Below are positions 41,414-52,222 of a DNA stretch of 64,000 nt, piece by piece; position 1 is the first letter of the stretch; each line of letters begins with the position of its first letter. The notes under the pieces were generated by a model. It ran no database searches. It had not been told where the DNA came from and worked only from the letters and a program-made list of their open reading frames with translations. A program made the translations under genes and the position numbers. The DNA comes from Buchnera aphidicola (Takecallis arundicolens). Its GTDB lineage: Bacteria > Pseudomonadota > Gammaproteobacteria > Enterobacterales > Enterobacteriaceae. Where the stretch lies: the NCBI RefSeq assembly GCF_964058945.1, contig NZ_OZ060369.1, positions 186,001 to 250,000 on the forward strand, given 5' to 3'.

Positions 41414-42412
41414 TTATATTGTATGACTTATGATCCATGTTGGATTTATACCAGTCGGATATTTATATAATAAATTTAATAAACCATTTTTCATAGAAAT
41501 ACTGTATACTGCAATGGTATTACATGTTTGACTAGCAACAATTAAATAATTATTATTACTATTTATAATAAATGATTTTGGTTGTTTGACTGTATTGATT
41601 TGATGAATAAAATTTAATGTACAATTTAAATTTATTTTAAAAATAGTAATTGTACTATATAATCTATCAGAAACATATAAATATTTACTGCATGATGTCA
41701 TATGAATATCAGCAGACCAAAAATAATTATTTTTTATTTTTTGTTTAAATAAACTAATATTTTGTATATTTTGTATATTATTATTAACATTATTGATTTT
41801 CCATACATCTACTGTACCATTTAATTCATTAATACTATAACAATAATTTTTACTGTTATGAAAAATAATATGTCTAGGTCCAGACTTTTTAGAACAAATT
41901 ACATATTTCAAATATTTTAATGGTAATTTTCCAAATAAATGTAATTTAAATAAATATATCCGATCTGTTAATAAAGATGTTGTAATTACTAATTTATTTG
42001 ATAAATCTAATTTTACTGCATGACATCCATTCATATTTTTAATAATTTGAATGGGTTGTTCAGGTATATGCTGATCATTAATTGTACTTATAGTTAAACA
42101 ACCAGCATGATAGTAACTACAAAGTAAAAATTTTTCTTTTTGATCTAATGTAATATAATTTGGGCTATATGGAATATTTACAGAACCAGTTTTCTTTAAT
42201 GTACCATTTGATAAAATATTATATACCAAAATTTTATATTTTGGTCTGATACCAATATATAGTGTATTTCGTTTTTTTGAAATAATTATTGGCTGTCCTT
42301 CATTGTTTTCAGTATATACAATTTGTATTAAATGCATTTCACCCGTATATAATAATTTCCAAACTTCAATTGCTTGATTACCAGCTGCAACTATATAAAT
42401 GAATTGTTTCAT
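41414..42412 (-). CDS. pgl: 6-phosphogluconolactonase
   Basis: Hydrolyses 6-phosphogluconolactone in the pentose phosphate pathway. The 332 residues (E. coli Pgl/YbhE 331) form the seven-bladed propeller family: MKQFIYIVAAGNQAIEVWKL at the start, GCHAVKLD in the middle, SGPRHIIFH, and ISHTI close to the end. It lies downstream of mfd on the same strand with 32 bases between. Confidence 0.92.
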   Translation of the reverse strand: MKQFIYIVAAGNQAIEVWKLLYTGEMHLIQIVYTENNEGQPIIISKKRNTLYIGIRPKYKILVYNILSNGTLKKTGSVNIPYSPNYITLDQKEKFLLCSYYHAGCLTISTINDQHIPEQPIQIIKNMNGCHAVKLDLSNKLVITTSLLTDRIYLFKLHLFGKLPLKYLKYVICSKKSGPRHIIFHNSKNYCYSINELNGTVDVWKINNVNNNIQNIQNISLFKQKIKNNYFWSADIHMTSCSKYLYVSDRLYSTITIFKINLNCTLNFIHQINTVKQPKSFIINSNNNYLIVASQTCNTIAVYSISMKNGLLNLLYKYPTGINPTWIISHTI

Positions 42413-42444
42413 GTGATATTACCTAATTTTTTAAACATGATGTT

Positions 42445-44490
42445 TTAAGTGAATATTTTTTTGATTTTTTTTAGGATATTAAATATCCATTGAATTCTTT
42501 CTATATAATTTTCAAAATAATAAAAAAATTGTAAAGAATGTTGATTATTGAATTTCCATTTCTTAAATTCTACTTTACATATTTTTAATAGTTGAATAGT
42601 ATTAATTGATTTGTTATTTGCATCAAATATTATAGTACTACTTTTATTATCTGAGTTAAGTTTTATAATACTAATATTTTGTGATAATATTTTAATTTTA
42701 GTAGCAAAAATTAAATTTTCAGCTTCTTTTGGTAAATCACCAAATGCATTAATTAAATCTATTTTTGTTTGTAATAATGCTTCTTGTGTCTTCATAGAAA
42801 AAATTTTTTTATACCACATTAACCTGATATTTACATCTGAAATATAATTTTTTGGTAAAATGGTTGGTATAGATAATTTTATTTCAGGTTGTTCATGTTC
42901 TAATTGTTTTAATGATAAATGTTTATTATTTTTAATATATTTAACTGTTTTATTTAAAAATTCCATATAAAGTAATAATTCAATATTTTTTGCATGCCCG
43001 CTTTGATTTTTACCTAATACTTCCCCTACTCCTCTAATTTTTAAATCATGTTTTGACAACTCAAAACCAGATCCAAAACTTTTAATGTTACTAATTACAT
43101 CTAATCTTTTTTTACTATTTACTGATACTATTTTTTTATTTCGTATTAGTAACCAAGCGTAAGCTTGTATATTTGATCGACCAACTCGTCCGCGCATTTG
43201 ATGTAATTGTGCTAATCCAAAAAAATCAGCATTTTCAATAATAATAGTATTTACTGTAGGTATATCAATACCTGTTTCAATAATTGTAGTACATATTAAT
43301 ACTTGAAATTTTTTATTAGCAAAATCATACATAATTTTTTTTAAAAGACTACCATTCATTTGTCCATGACCGATTTGAAAAGTTGCTTCAGGAATCATTT
43401 TTTGTAATACATTTAATTTTTCTGTGAGATCTTGCACTTTATTACAAATATAATATAATTGTCCATGTCTTGAAATTTCAAATAAAATTATTTTTCTAAT
43501 TAATAGATTACTATATGTTTTAACAAAAGTTTTAATTGGTAAACGATTTTGTGGTGGTGTTGTAATAATTGATAAATCACGCATACCATGTATTGCCATA
43601 TTTAATGTTCTTGGAATTGGTGTAGCAGTCAAAGTTAAAATATCTATATTAGAAAAATTTTTTTTAATATTTTCTTTTTGGTGTACGCCAAATCTATGTT
43701 CTTCATCAATAATTAATAAACCTAAATTAAACCACTGAATATTATTGAATAAAATTTTATGTGTTCCAATGGTAATATCAGTCTCCCCGGTATTAATTTT
43801 ATTAATAGACATTAATTGAACTGATTTTTTTTGAAAACGGGATAAAAGTTCAATTTGTATATTATGTTTAAGAAATCTATTTTTAAAAGTTTTATAATGT
43901 TGCTGTGCTAATAATGTTGTTGGTACTAAAATAACTACTTGTTTGTTATTTTTTACTGCAATAAATGCAGCACGAATTGCTATTTCTGTTTTTCCAAATC
44001 CTACATCTCCACAAATAAGTCGATCCATTGGAATCGGTTTATACATATCTGATAGTACTTCTTGCATGACTTTTTTTTGATCTTTTGTCATCTTAAATGG
44101 AAAACTTGAACAAAATAATTTATATTCTTGATCCTGCTTTTTAAACGAAAAACCGGTTTTTATCATACGTTGTGCATGATTTTCTAATATTTGTATTGCA
44201 GAATCGTGAATATTTTTAAAAATTTTTTTTCTTTCTTTTTTCCATTTTTTACATCCCAAAGTATCTAAAGTTAATTTTGTATTGATAATATCAGTATTAT
44301 ATTTTTTAATTAAGTATAGATGTGTAATTGGTACATATAATTTAGCATGATTTGCATAAAGAATAGTTAAATATTCTACAGTAATATTATTATTTTTGAT
44401 AATACTTAAACCTTGATATTTTCCTAAACCATGTTTTAAATGAATAACAAATTCATTTTTTTTTAATTTAAAGATATTATTTTGGTTCAT
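42445..44490 (-). CDS. mfd: Transcription-repair coupling factor Mfd, N-terminally truncated
   Basis: Translocase that removes RNA polymerase stalled at lesions. Only 681 of about 1,148 residues remain. The protein starts just before the RNA-polymerase-interacting domain (VIHLKHGLGKYQGL, YANHAKLYVPITHL), then carries the RecG-like motor: Walker A GDVGFGKTE (about 160-168), DEEH, TATPIPRTLNM, and QMRGRVGRS with AYAWLL. The C-terminal TRCF domain (PTILPKNYISDVNIRL) is intact. The whole UvrB-like region that recruits UvrA is gone, and the 186 bases before gapA leave no room for it. Confidence 0.95.
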   Translation of the reverse strand: MNQNNIFKLKKNEFVIHLKHGLGKYQGLSIIKNNNITVEYLTILYANHAKLYVPITHLYLIKKYNTDIINTKLTLDTLGCKKWKKERKKIFKNIHDSAIQILENHAQRMIKTGFSFKKQDQEYKLFCSSFPFKMTKDQKKVMQEVLSDMYKPIPMDRLICGDVGFGKTEIAIRAAFIAVKNNKQVVILVPTTLLAQQHYKTFKNRFLKHNIQIELLSRFQKKSVQLMSINKINTGETDITIGTHKILFNNIQWFNLGLLIIDEEHRFGVHQKENIKKNFSNIDILTLTATPIPRTLNMAIHGMRDLSIITTPPQNRLPIKTFVKTYSNLLIRKIILFEISRHGQLYYICNKVQDLTEKLNVLQKMIPEATFQIGHGQMNGSLLKKIMYDFANKKFQVLICTTIIETGIDIPTVNTIIIENADFFGLAQLHQMRGRVGRSNIQAYAWLLIRNKKIVSVNSKKRLDVISNIKSFGSGFELSKHDLKIRGVGEVLGKNQSGHAKNIELLLYMEFLNKTVKYIKNNKHLSLKQLEHEQPEIKLSIPTILPKNYISDVNIRLMWYKKIFSMKTQEALLQTKIDLINAFGDLPKEAENLIFATKIKILSQNISIIKLNSDNKSSTIIFDANNKSINTIQLLKICKVEFKKWKFNNQHSLQFFYYFENYIERIQWIFNILKKIKKIFT

Positions 44491-44661
44491 ATAAATAACA
44501 TGTAGTTGTGATAGATAATATTTTTATTATGTATTAATAATATAAAAAATAAATAAAATACTTGATTATAACTATACAAATATAATTTTATTTTTATCTT
44601 TTAAAAATATTTTTGATATATTAAGATATATGTTATATCATGTTATAAAGAATGATATTGA

Positions 44662-45669
<1,008 letters not shown>

Positions 45670-45696
45670 ATGTTTTATTAGTATTTTATTAATTGC

Positions 45697-45745
45697 ACAG
45701 CATGTTTAATTTTTAAATAAATTATTACATGCTGTATTATTTTTA
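45697..45745 (+). terminator. gapA terminator hairpin
   Basis: ACAGCATGT (45697-45705) and ACATGCTGT (45727-45735) form a perfect 9-bp stem whose AT-rich 21-base loop can pair further; ATTATTTTTA follows. It begins 28 bases after the gapA stop. Confidence 0.6.
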
Positions 45746-45818
45746 ATGTATTATACAGTGATTATAAAAAAATATTATTTATATTTTAATAAGATATGTT
45801 TTTAATATAAAGATATTA

Positions 45819-46331
45819 TTAAATATTTAATTCTTTAAATAATTGTTTTAACCAGGTTTTTATTCTATTTTCAGTATATTCTTTTTGTCGATCTTCATCA
45901 ATTACTAAACCGACAAAATAATTTTTATCAATTACAGCTTTAGAACATTCAAATTGATAACCTGTTATAGGCCATCGGCCAATAAAATCAGCATGTCTTG
46001 TTTTTAAAATATTATATATAATACCCATACCATCACAAAAATATTCACTATAATCTTCTTGATCACCACACCCAAATAATGCAATAATTTTATTTTTAAA
46101 ATTAATTTTTTTTAATTGTGGAATAAATTCATCCCAATCACATTGCAATTCACCGTAATACCAGGTTGGTATACCAAAGATTAAAATATTAAATTTATTA
46201 ATATCATCAATTTTTGCATTAGCAATATCATAAATTTCTGCTTGTTTTATTCCAATCTTATTATAAATTTTTTTCGCAATTTTTTCAGTATTACCAGTAT
46301 CACTTCCAAAAAAAATTCCTATTTTTTGCAT
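45819..46331 (-). CDS. fldA: Flavodoxin 1
   Basis: FMN electron carrier that reduces radical-SAM enzymes such as BioB and LipA. The 170 residues (E. coli 176) begin [20 protein letters not shown] with the phosphate loop at 9-16, and carry [13 protein letters not shown] and [17 protein letters not shown] flanking the flavin. GAGG sits seven bases before the ATG. It is divergent from ybgI and convergent with gapA. Its retention fits the three radical-SAM enzymes in this window. Confidence 0.96.
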   Translation of the reverse strand: MQKIGIFFGSDTGNTEKIAKKIYNKIGIKQAEIYDIANAKIDDINKFNILIFGIPTWYYGELQCDWDEFIPQLKKINFKNKIIALFGCGDQEDYSEYFCDGMGIIYNILKTRHADFIGRWPITGYQFECSKAVIDKNYFVGLVIDEDRQKEYTENRIKTWLKQLFKELNI

Positions 46332-46690
46332 TTTAGCCTCAAAAATATGTTAAAATTTATTTAGTAATATATAAAATTAATTTATATCATATATTGTATA
46401 AAATTGGATTTTATATTATAAAAATAATTTTTAACAAAAATAGTATTACGCATACAGAATATTTATTTGTATATATTTTTTATTTACTTTTTTTAAAACC
46501 ATATAATAAATTTATTTTACCAATGTAGTTTATTATATAGATGTAATAATTACATTTTACTGCAATAAATAGATAAATTTTAAAATTAAAAAAATATACA
46601 AAATAAATATATTTCTATGATATATATATTTTACAAATTCATATATTAAAATATATACTTATAAATACATTATTGGAAATATATAATATG
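46332..46690. other. Gene-free stretch between fldA and ybgI
   Basis: About 360 AT-rich bases between divergent genes, containing both promoters. No frame, RNA gene, hairpin or recognisable gene remnant was seen; I looked for phrB fragments and found none. Confidence 0.5.
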
Positions 46691-47434
46691 ATGAATAATT
46701 ATGAATTAGAAAAAATTATTAATAAAGAACTAGATACCCACTTATTTCATGATAATATACCTAATGGATTACAAGTAGAAGGTATAAAAAATATTCATAA
46801 AATTATTACAGGAGTTAGTATATGTGAAAAATTAATTAATATTGCAATTAAAAAAAAAGCACAAGCTATTATTGTACATCATGGTTTTTTTTGGAAGAAT
46901 GAATGTTCAAAAATTATTAAAAACAAAAAAACAAGACTACAATTAATTTTAAAAAATAATATAAACGTATATAATTGGCATTTACCTTTAGATATACATC
47001 CAATTCTTGGAAATAATGTACAAATTGCTAATCAATTTAATATTAATATCTTAGGTCAAATATCTAATATATTATTATGGGGTAAATTTATTAATTCAAT
47101 TACAGTACAAGAATTAAATACAAAAATAGAATTAATTTTACAAAGAAAACCTTTATGTATACAACATAATCGGAATAATATAATTAATAGTATTGCATGG
47201 TGTAGCGGAAAAGGACAAGAATTTATTAAAAATATTGGTGATATAAAAATAGATGCATTTTTAACAGGTGAAATATCTGAAGATACTATGCATTATGCAT
47301 ATGAAAATAAAATTCATTTTTTTTCAGCAGGGCATTATGCTACAGAATGTTGCGGTATACAAGCATTGGGACAATGGTTAATAAAAAAATATAATTTAGA
47401 TGTTGAATTTATTAGAATTGATAATCCTGTATAA
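46691..47434 (+). CDS. ybgI: NIF3-family metal-binding protein YbgI
   Basis: NIF3/DUF34 family dinuclear-metal protein; its cellular role is not settled. Starting at ATG 46691 (MNNYELEKIINKEL, matching E. coli MKNTELEQLINEKL) gives 247 residues, exactly the E. coli length; an in-frame ATG at 46688 and TTG at 46673 lie upstream, with GGAA at 46675. Metal ligands are visible in IVHHGFFWK, NWHLPLDIHP and SAGHYATE. Confidence 0.93.
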   Translation: MNNYELEKIINKELDTHLFHDNIPNGLQVEGIKNIHKIITGVSICEKLINIAIKKKAQAIIVHHGFFWKNECSKIIKNKKTRLQLILKNNINVYNWHLPLDIHPILGNNVQIANQFNINILGQISNILLWGKFINSITVQELNTKIELILQRKPLCIQHNRNNIINSIAWCSGKGQEFIKNIGDIKIDAFLTGEISEDTMHYAYENKIHFFSAGHYATECCGIQALGQWLIKKYNLDVEFIRIDNPV

Positions 47435-47496
47435 ATCTATACTAAAATATATTTTTTAATAAAAAAATTTAATTATCCTATTAATATAGGTAAAAT

Positions 47497-50205
47497 ATGA
47501 AAAAAAATTATTCTTTACATGATAAATTTTGTAACTTGAGTAACAGTAATCAAATATATATTGAAAAAATATATCAATTTTTTATAAAAAACTCTAATTG
47601 TGTTTCTTCGGATTGGAAAGAATTTTTTCAATCAGATGATAATTATAATCAGTATATATGTCATACTGATCAAAAAAAACATATAAATAATGTTGATGAT
47701 GATCATAATAGTATATATATTGCAGAATTTATAAAATTTGTTAGAACATATGGACATCAATATGCAAATTTAAATCCATTAAAAAAATCAATATCAAAAA
47801 ATGCATTACGAAAAAAACTGTTAAATGATTTTTATCTTGATCAAAATATAAAAAATAATATTAATAATAATATGCAAAAAAACCCTTATTTTGAAGAAAA
47901 ATATTCGATTTTTACCAATATATATTGTACATCTATTGGAATAGAATATATGCATATTAGTAATATAGAAGAACGTATGTGGATACAAGAATATGTAGAA
48001 AAAAAATTTTTAAAATTTTTTCTTTCACAAAACGAAAAAAAAAATTTATTAAGTTTGTTAATTAAATCAGAAATATTTGAAAAATATTTACATACTCGAT
48101 TTCCTGGATCAAAACGTTTCTCGTTAGAAGGTTGTGAAGTATTAATTCCACTATTAAAAAAAATCATATGTTATACAAATAAAAAATTAACTTCAAAAAT
48201 TATTATTGGAATGGCTCATAGAGGACGATTAAATGTTTTAGTTAATATTTTAAAAAAAAAAATCAATACTTTGTGTGATGAATTTACTTCTAACTATATT
48301 ATAAAAAGTGGAACTGGAGATGCAAAATATCATTCTGGAATGAAAACCACAAAAAAAACAAAAAATAAAAATATAATAATTGATTTAAAACCAAATCCTT
48401 CACATCTTGAAATTATTAATCCGGTAGTTATGGGATCTTCTCGAGCATATCTTGATAGTTTTGAAAACAAAAATTCAGACCATGTTCTACCAATAAATAT
48501 ACATGGTGATGCTGCTATTATAGGACAAGGAGTAATTCAAGAACTATTAAATATATCACAAACAAGAAATTATACTGTTGGTGGTATTTTACATATTGTA
48601 ATTAATAATCAAATTGGTTTTACTACATCCAGTTTAAAAGATATTAGATCTAGTCAATACTGTACAGATATTGCAAAAATGATACAAACACCAATTTTTC
48701 ACGTTAATACCGATTTTCCAGAATCTGTCATTTTTATTACACAATTAGCATTAGATTTTAAATATAAATTTAAAAAAGATGTTTTTATAGATTTAGTATG
48801 TTATCGTAGAAGAGGACACAATGAAGCAGATGAACCGAGCGTTACACAACCTATAATGTATCAGAAAATTCAACAACATCCAACGGTATGTGAAATTTAT
48901 AATACATTTTTACTATCTAAAAAAAATATTCCTTTAAATTATTTAAATGATGAACGTATAAAACAAAGAAAAAAAATACATGAACTCAGTGAATTGCCTA
49001 TTGTACATCAAGATACTAAATGTATAAAAAAAAAAAATAAAAATATTGTTCCAAATATAGATTTAAAAATTTTATTTGAAAAAATTAATTACATACCTAA
49101 AACTTTCAAAATACATGAACGAGTTTTAAAAATTTATCAAGCACGACAAAACATGTTACATATTAATAAAGCATTTGATTGGGGAGCTGCAGAAAATTTA
49201 GCTTATGCAAATATATTATCGCACGGTATATCATGCAGATTATCTGGAGAAGATGTTAGTCGAGGCACATTTTTTCATAGACATTCTGTGTTATATGATC
49301 AAAATAATGGATTAAGTTATGTTCCATTATATAATTTACAAAATAATAAAACTAAATATTATATTTGCAATTCTGCTCTTTCAGAAGAAGCAGTATTAGC
49401 ATTTGAGTATGGTTATTCTGTGGATGCAGAGAACACTATAAATATCTGGGAAGCACAATTTGGTGATTTTTCTAATGGTGCTCAAATTGTAATTGATCAA
49501 TTTATTAGTTCTGGTGAGCAAAAATGGGGTATAAAATCCAAATTAGTATTACTTTTACCTCATGGATATGAAGGACAAGGTCCAGAACATTCATCATCTA
49601 GAATAGAACGATTTTTACAATTGTCTGCTCAAAATAATATGAAAATTTGTATTCCTTCTACTGCAGCACAAATGTATCATATTTTAATGTATCAAGCATT
49701 GTGTAATATAAAAACACCATTAATTATTTTTACACCAAAATCATTATTACGTAATAATATGACATATTCAACATTTTCAGATATACAATGTGGAACCTTT
49801 CAAAATATTATTCATGAAATTAATATTATAAATTGTAATAATATTACAAAAATCATTTTTTGTTCAGGAAAAATATATTACGAATTGTTTTCTACAAGAC
49901 AACAATATAATATTAAAAATATTTCATTAATTCGAATTGAACAATTATATCCATTTCCTAAAAATGAAATTATTAAAATTTTAAATTATTATCATAATAT
50001 TCAAGAAATTACTTGGTGTCAAGAGGAACCAAAAAACCAAGGTATGTGGTATTACATGTACAATAAATTAAAAGAAAATATATCATCTAATATAACTTTA
50101 AAATATGTTGGCCGTAATGCTTCTGCTGCTCCTGCAGTAGGATGCTTATCCATACATAACAAACAACAAAAAAAAATAATCTTTGATGCTTTAAATATTT
50201 TATAA
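47497..50205 (+). CDS. sucA: 2-oxoglutarate dehydrogenase E1 component
   Basis: Thiamine-diphosphate E1 subunit decarboxylating 2-oxoglutarate. The 902 residues (E. coli 933) carry GMAHRGRLNVLVN, the active-site NIHGDAAIIGQGVIQE, QIGFTTS and RRRGHNEADEP, then GEDVSRGTFFHRHSV and LPHGYEGQGPEHSS in the C-terminal half. An in-frame 12-A run lies at 49026-49037. sucB follows after 14 bases. The rest of the E. coli operon (sdh upstream, sucCD downstream) is missing. Confidence 0.97.
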   Translation: MKKNYSLHDKFCNLSNSNQIYIEKIYQFFIKNSNCVSSDWKEFFQSDDNYNQYICHTDQKKHINNVDDDHNSIYIAEFIKFVRTYGHQYANLNPLKKSISKNALRKKLLNDFYLDQNIKNNINNNMQKNPYFEEKYSIFTNIYCTSIGIEYMHISNIEERMWIQEYVEKKFLKFFLSQNEKKNLLSLLIKSEIFEKYLHTRFPGSKRFSLEGCEVLIPLLKKIICYTNKKLTSKIIIGMAHRGRLNVLVNILKKKINTLCDEFTSNYIIKSGTGDAKYHSGMKTTKKTKNKNIIIDLKPNPSHLEIINPVVMGSSRAYLDSFENKNSDHVLPINIHGDAAIIGQGVIQELLNISQTRNYTVGGILHIVINNQIGFTTSSLKDIRSSQYCTDIAKMIQTPIFHVNTDFPESVIFITQLALDFKYKFKKDVFIDLVCYRRRGHNEADEPSVTQPIMYQKIQQHPTVCEIYNTFLLSKKNIPLNYLNDERIKQRKKIHELSELPIVHQDTKCIKKKNKNIVPNIDLKILFEKINYIPKTFKIHERVLKIYQARQNMLHINKAFDWGAAENLAYANILSHGISCRLSGEDVSRGTFFHRHSVLYDQNNGLSYVPLYNLQNNKTKYYICNSALSEEAVLAFEYGYSVDAENTINIWEAQFGDFSNGAQIVIDQFISSGEQKWGIKSKLVLLLPHGYEGQGPEHSSSRIERFLQLSAQNNMKICIPSTAAQMYHILMYQALCNIKTPLIIFTPKSLLRNNMTYSTFSDIQCGTFQNIIHEINIINCNNITKIIFCSGKIYYELFSTRQQYNIKNISLIRIEQLYPFPKNEIIKILNYYHNIQEITWCQEEPKNQGMWYYMYNKLKENISSNITLKYVGRNASAAPAVGCLSIHNKQQKKIIFDALNIL

Positions 50206-50219
50206 AGAGAAACTTTTAT

Positions 50220-51371
50220 ATGACAGAAATTCTTATTTCGGTTCCTGAATTACCTGAATCAATTAATCAAGCTGTTGTTATTATATGGCATAAAAAGATA
50301 GGAGAATTTGTTAAACAAGATGAAGTTTTAGTTGAAATAGAAACTGAAAAGGTAATTTTAGAAGTACCAGCTCATATTAATGGAGTATTAACATCAATAT
50401 TACATCCTAAAGGAGATATAGTCACTAATAAACAAACATTAGGATATATGAAAGCAATAAAAAATACAACTCAAGATACATACCAAAAAATTCAAACAAA
50501 AAAAACAAATATCGTAGAAAAAATAGTTGATACAACAATAAATAATCATACATTACAATTAAGTCCATCAATTAGGCGTATGTTTTATAAAAAAAATATT
50601 GATAATACACATATTAATCAAAAAAATAAATTACAACATGAAGGAGATCATTTACATCCTTTAAAATTAGAAAATCGTGAAAAACGTATTCCAATAACTG
50701 TAATTCGAAAAAGGATATCAGAAAGATTATTACGTACAATGCATAATACTGCTATGTTAACAACATTTAATGAAGTTAATATGTCTAAAATAATGAAGAT
50801 ACGTCAACAATATCGTAATTTATTTGAATTAAAACATGGTGTTAAATTAGGATTAATGTCTTTTTTTATTAAATCTGCTATAAAAGCTTTACAATCTTTT
50901 CCTGAAATAAATGCAAAAATCGATAATAATGAAATGGTATATTATAAATATTTTGATATAAATATTGCAATATCTACAGAAAAAGGTTTAATTACACCAA
51001 TTATCAAAAACGTAGATTGTATGTCTATGGCTGATATTGAAAAAAAAATTCAGGATTTGATTTCACGAGGAAACACAGGACAACTAAAATTATCTGATTT
51101 ATTAGGTGGTAATTTTACTATTACTAACGGTGGAATATTTGGTTCATTATTATCTACTCCAATTATTAATCCACCGCAAATTGCAATTTTAGGTATTCAT
51201 ACTATTCAAGATCGAGTAATATCTGTAGATAAAAAAATAAAAATAGCACCTATGATGTATATAGCATTGTCTTACGATCATTGTATTATTGATGGAAAAG
51301 AAGCTGTTGGTTTCTTAAATATTATCAAAAATACTTTAGAGAATCCTGAACGTATTTTACTAAATATTTAA
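50220..51371 (+). CDS. sucB: Dihydrolipoyl succinyltransferase (E2) with a shortened E3-binding domain
   Basis: E2 core of 2-oxoglutarate dehydrogenase. A single lipoyl domain spans residues 1-80, with the lipoylated lysine K44 in EIETEKVILEVPA. Only the start of the peripheral-subunit-binding domain is left (SPSIRRMFYKKNIDNTHI, about 115-132); the following GTGVGGRLTREDV stretch of E. coli has been replaced by a short basic linker. The catalytic domain is complete, with ITNGGIFGSLLSTPIINPPQ and SYDHCIIDGKEAVGFL. Length 383 against 405. Confidence 0.96.
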   Translation: MTEILISVPELPESINQAVVIIWHKKIGEFVKQDEVLVEIETEKVILEVPAHINGVLTSILHPKGDIVTNKQTLGYMKAIKNTTQDTYQKIQTKKTNIVEKIVDTTINNHTLQLSPSIRRMFYKKNIDNTHINQKNKLQHEGDHLHPLKLENREKRIPITVIRKRISERLLRTMHNTAMLTTFNEVNMSKIMKIRQQYRNLFELKHGVKLGLMSFFIKSAIKALQSFPEINAKIDNNEMVYYKYFDINIAISTEKGLITPIIKNVDCMSMADIEKKIQDLISRGNTGQLKLSDLLGGNFTITNGGIFGSLLSTPIINPPQIAILGIHTIQDRVISVDKKIKIAPMMYIALSYDHCIIDGKEAVGFLNIIKNTLENPERILLNI

Positions 51372-51481
51372 TACAACAAAATGTTCTAAATAAAAATGTA
51401 AAGTATGTAATAATGTAATAAGGAATATAAAATAACTTACTAGAGAATAGTAAAAAACAATAATTATTTTTAGGATACATT

Positions 51482-52180
51482 ATGAAAAAAAATCAGTTAG
51501 TTTTAATTCGGCATGGTGAAAGTACATGGAACAAATTAAATCAATTTACAGGATGGACTGACGTAAATTTATCTAATCAAGGTAAAAAAGAAGCAAAGTT
51601 AGCTGGAAAATTATTAAAAGATAAAAACTTTATATTTGATCTATGTTATACATCTGTATTAAAAAGAGCAATTCATACTTTATGGTTGATCCTTTTTGAA
51701 TTAGAACAAGTATGGCTACCAATTAAAAAAACATGGCGATTAAACGAAAGACATTATGGTGATTTACAAGGATTAAATAAAGAATCTATTATTTTGAAAT
51801 ATGGATCCGATCAAGTAAAAAAATGGCGTAGAAGTTTTACAGAAATTCCACCAAAAATAGAAAAAAATAAACATTCTTTTACATATCATGATCGTCGATA
51901 TGAAAATTTACAGAAAATAAACATCCCGACTGCAGAGAGTTTAGAATTAACTTTGATAAGATTAATTCCATTTTGGGAAGAATATATTTTTCCAAATATA
52001 AAAAATGGAAAAAAAATATTAATTGTTGCACATGGTAATTCTTTAAGAGCGTTAGTAAAATATTTATCTAACTTAAATAACGAAGAAGTTTGTAATTTAC
52101 ATATTCCTACTGGTGTTCCAATGATATATGATTTTCATAATAATAAATGTTTAACAAAGTACTCTTTTCTAAAAAATTAA
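51482..52180 (+). CDS. gpmA: 2,3-bisphosphoglycerate-dependent phosphoglycerate mutase
   Basis: Interconverts 3- and 2-phosphoglycerate. The phosphohistidine H11 is in LIRHGESTWN, the second histidine in VAHGNSLRAL near residue 183, and GDLQGLNK and RRSF are present. It has 232 residues against 250: the flexible C-terminal tail that closes over the active site in E. coli is missing after YSFLKN. TTAGGA lies eight bases before the ATG. Confidence 0.96.
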   Translation: MKKNQLVLIRHGESTWNKLNQFTGWTDVNLSNQGKKEAKLAGKLLKDKNFIFDLCYTSVLKRAIHTLWLILFELEQVWLPIKKTWRLNERHYGDLQGLNKESIILKYGSDQVKKWRRSFTEIPPKIEKNKHSFTYHDRRYENLQKINIPTAESLELTLIRLIPFWEEYIFPNIKNGKKILIVAHGNSLRALVKYLSNLNNEEVCNLHIPTGVPMIYDFHNNKCLTKYSFLKN

Positions 52181-52222
52181 CATTTTTTATACTTTATGTT
52201 TAATATTTTATAAGATTAATAT

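Noticed and set aside
46332-46690. Possible phrB remnant between fldA and ybgI
   Set aside because: Reading both strands gave no stretch resembling photolyase motifs.
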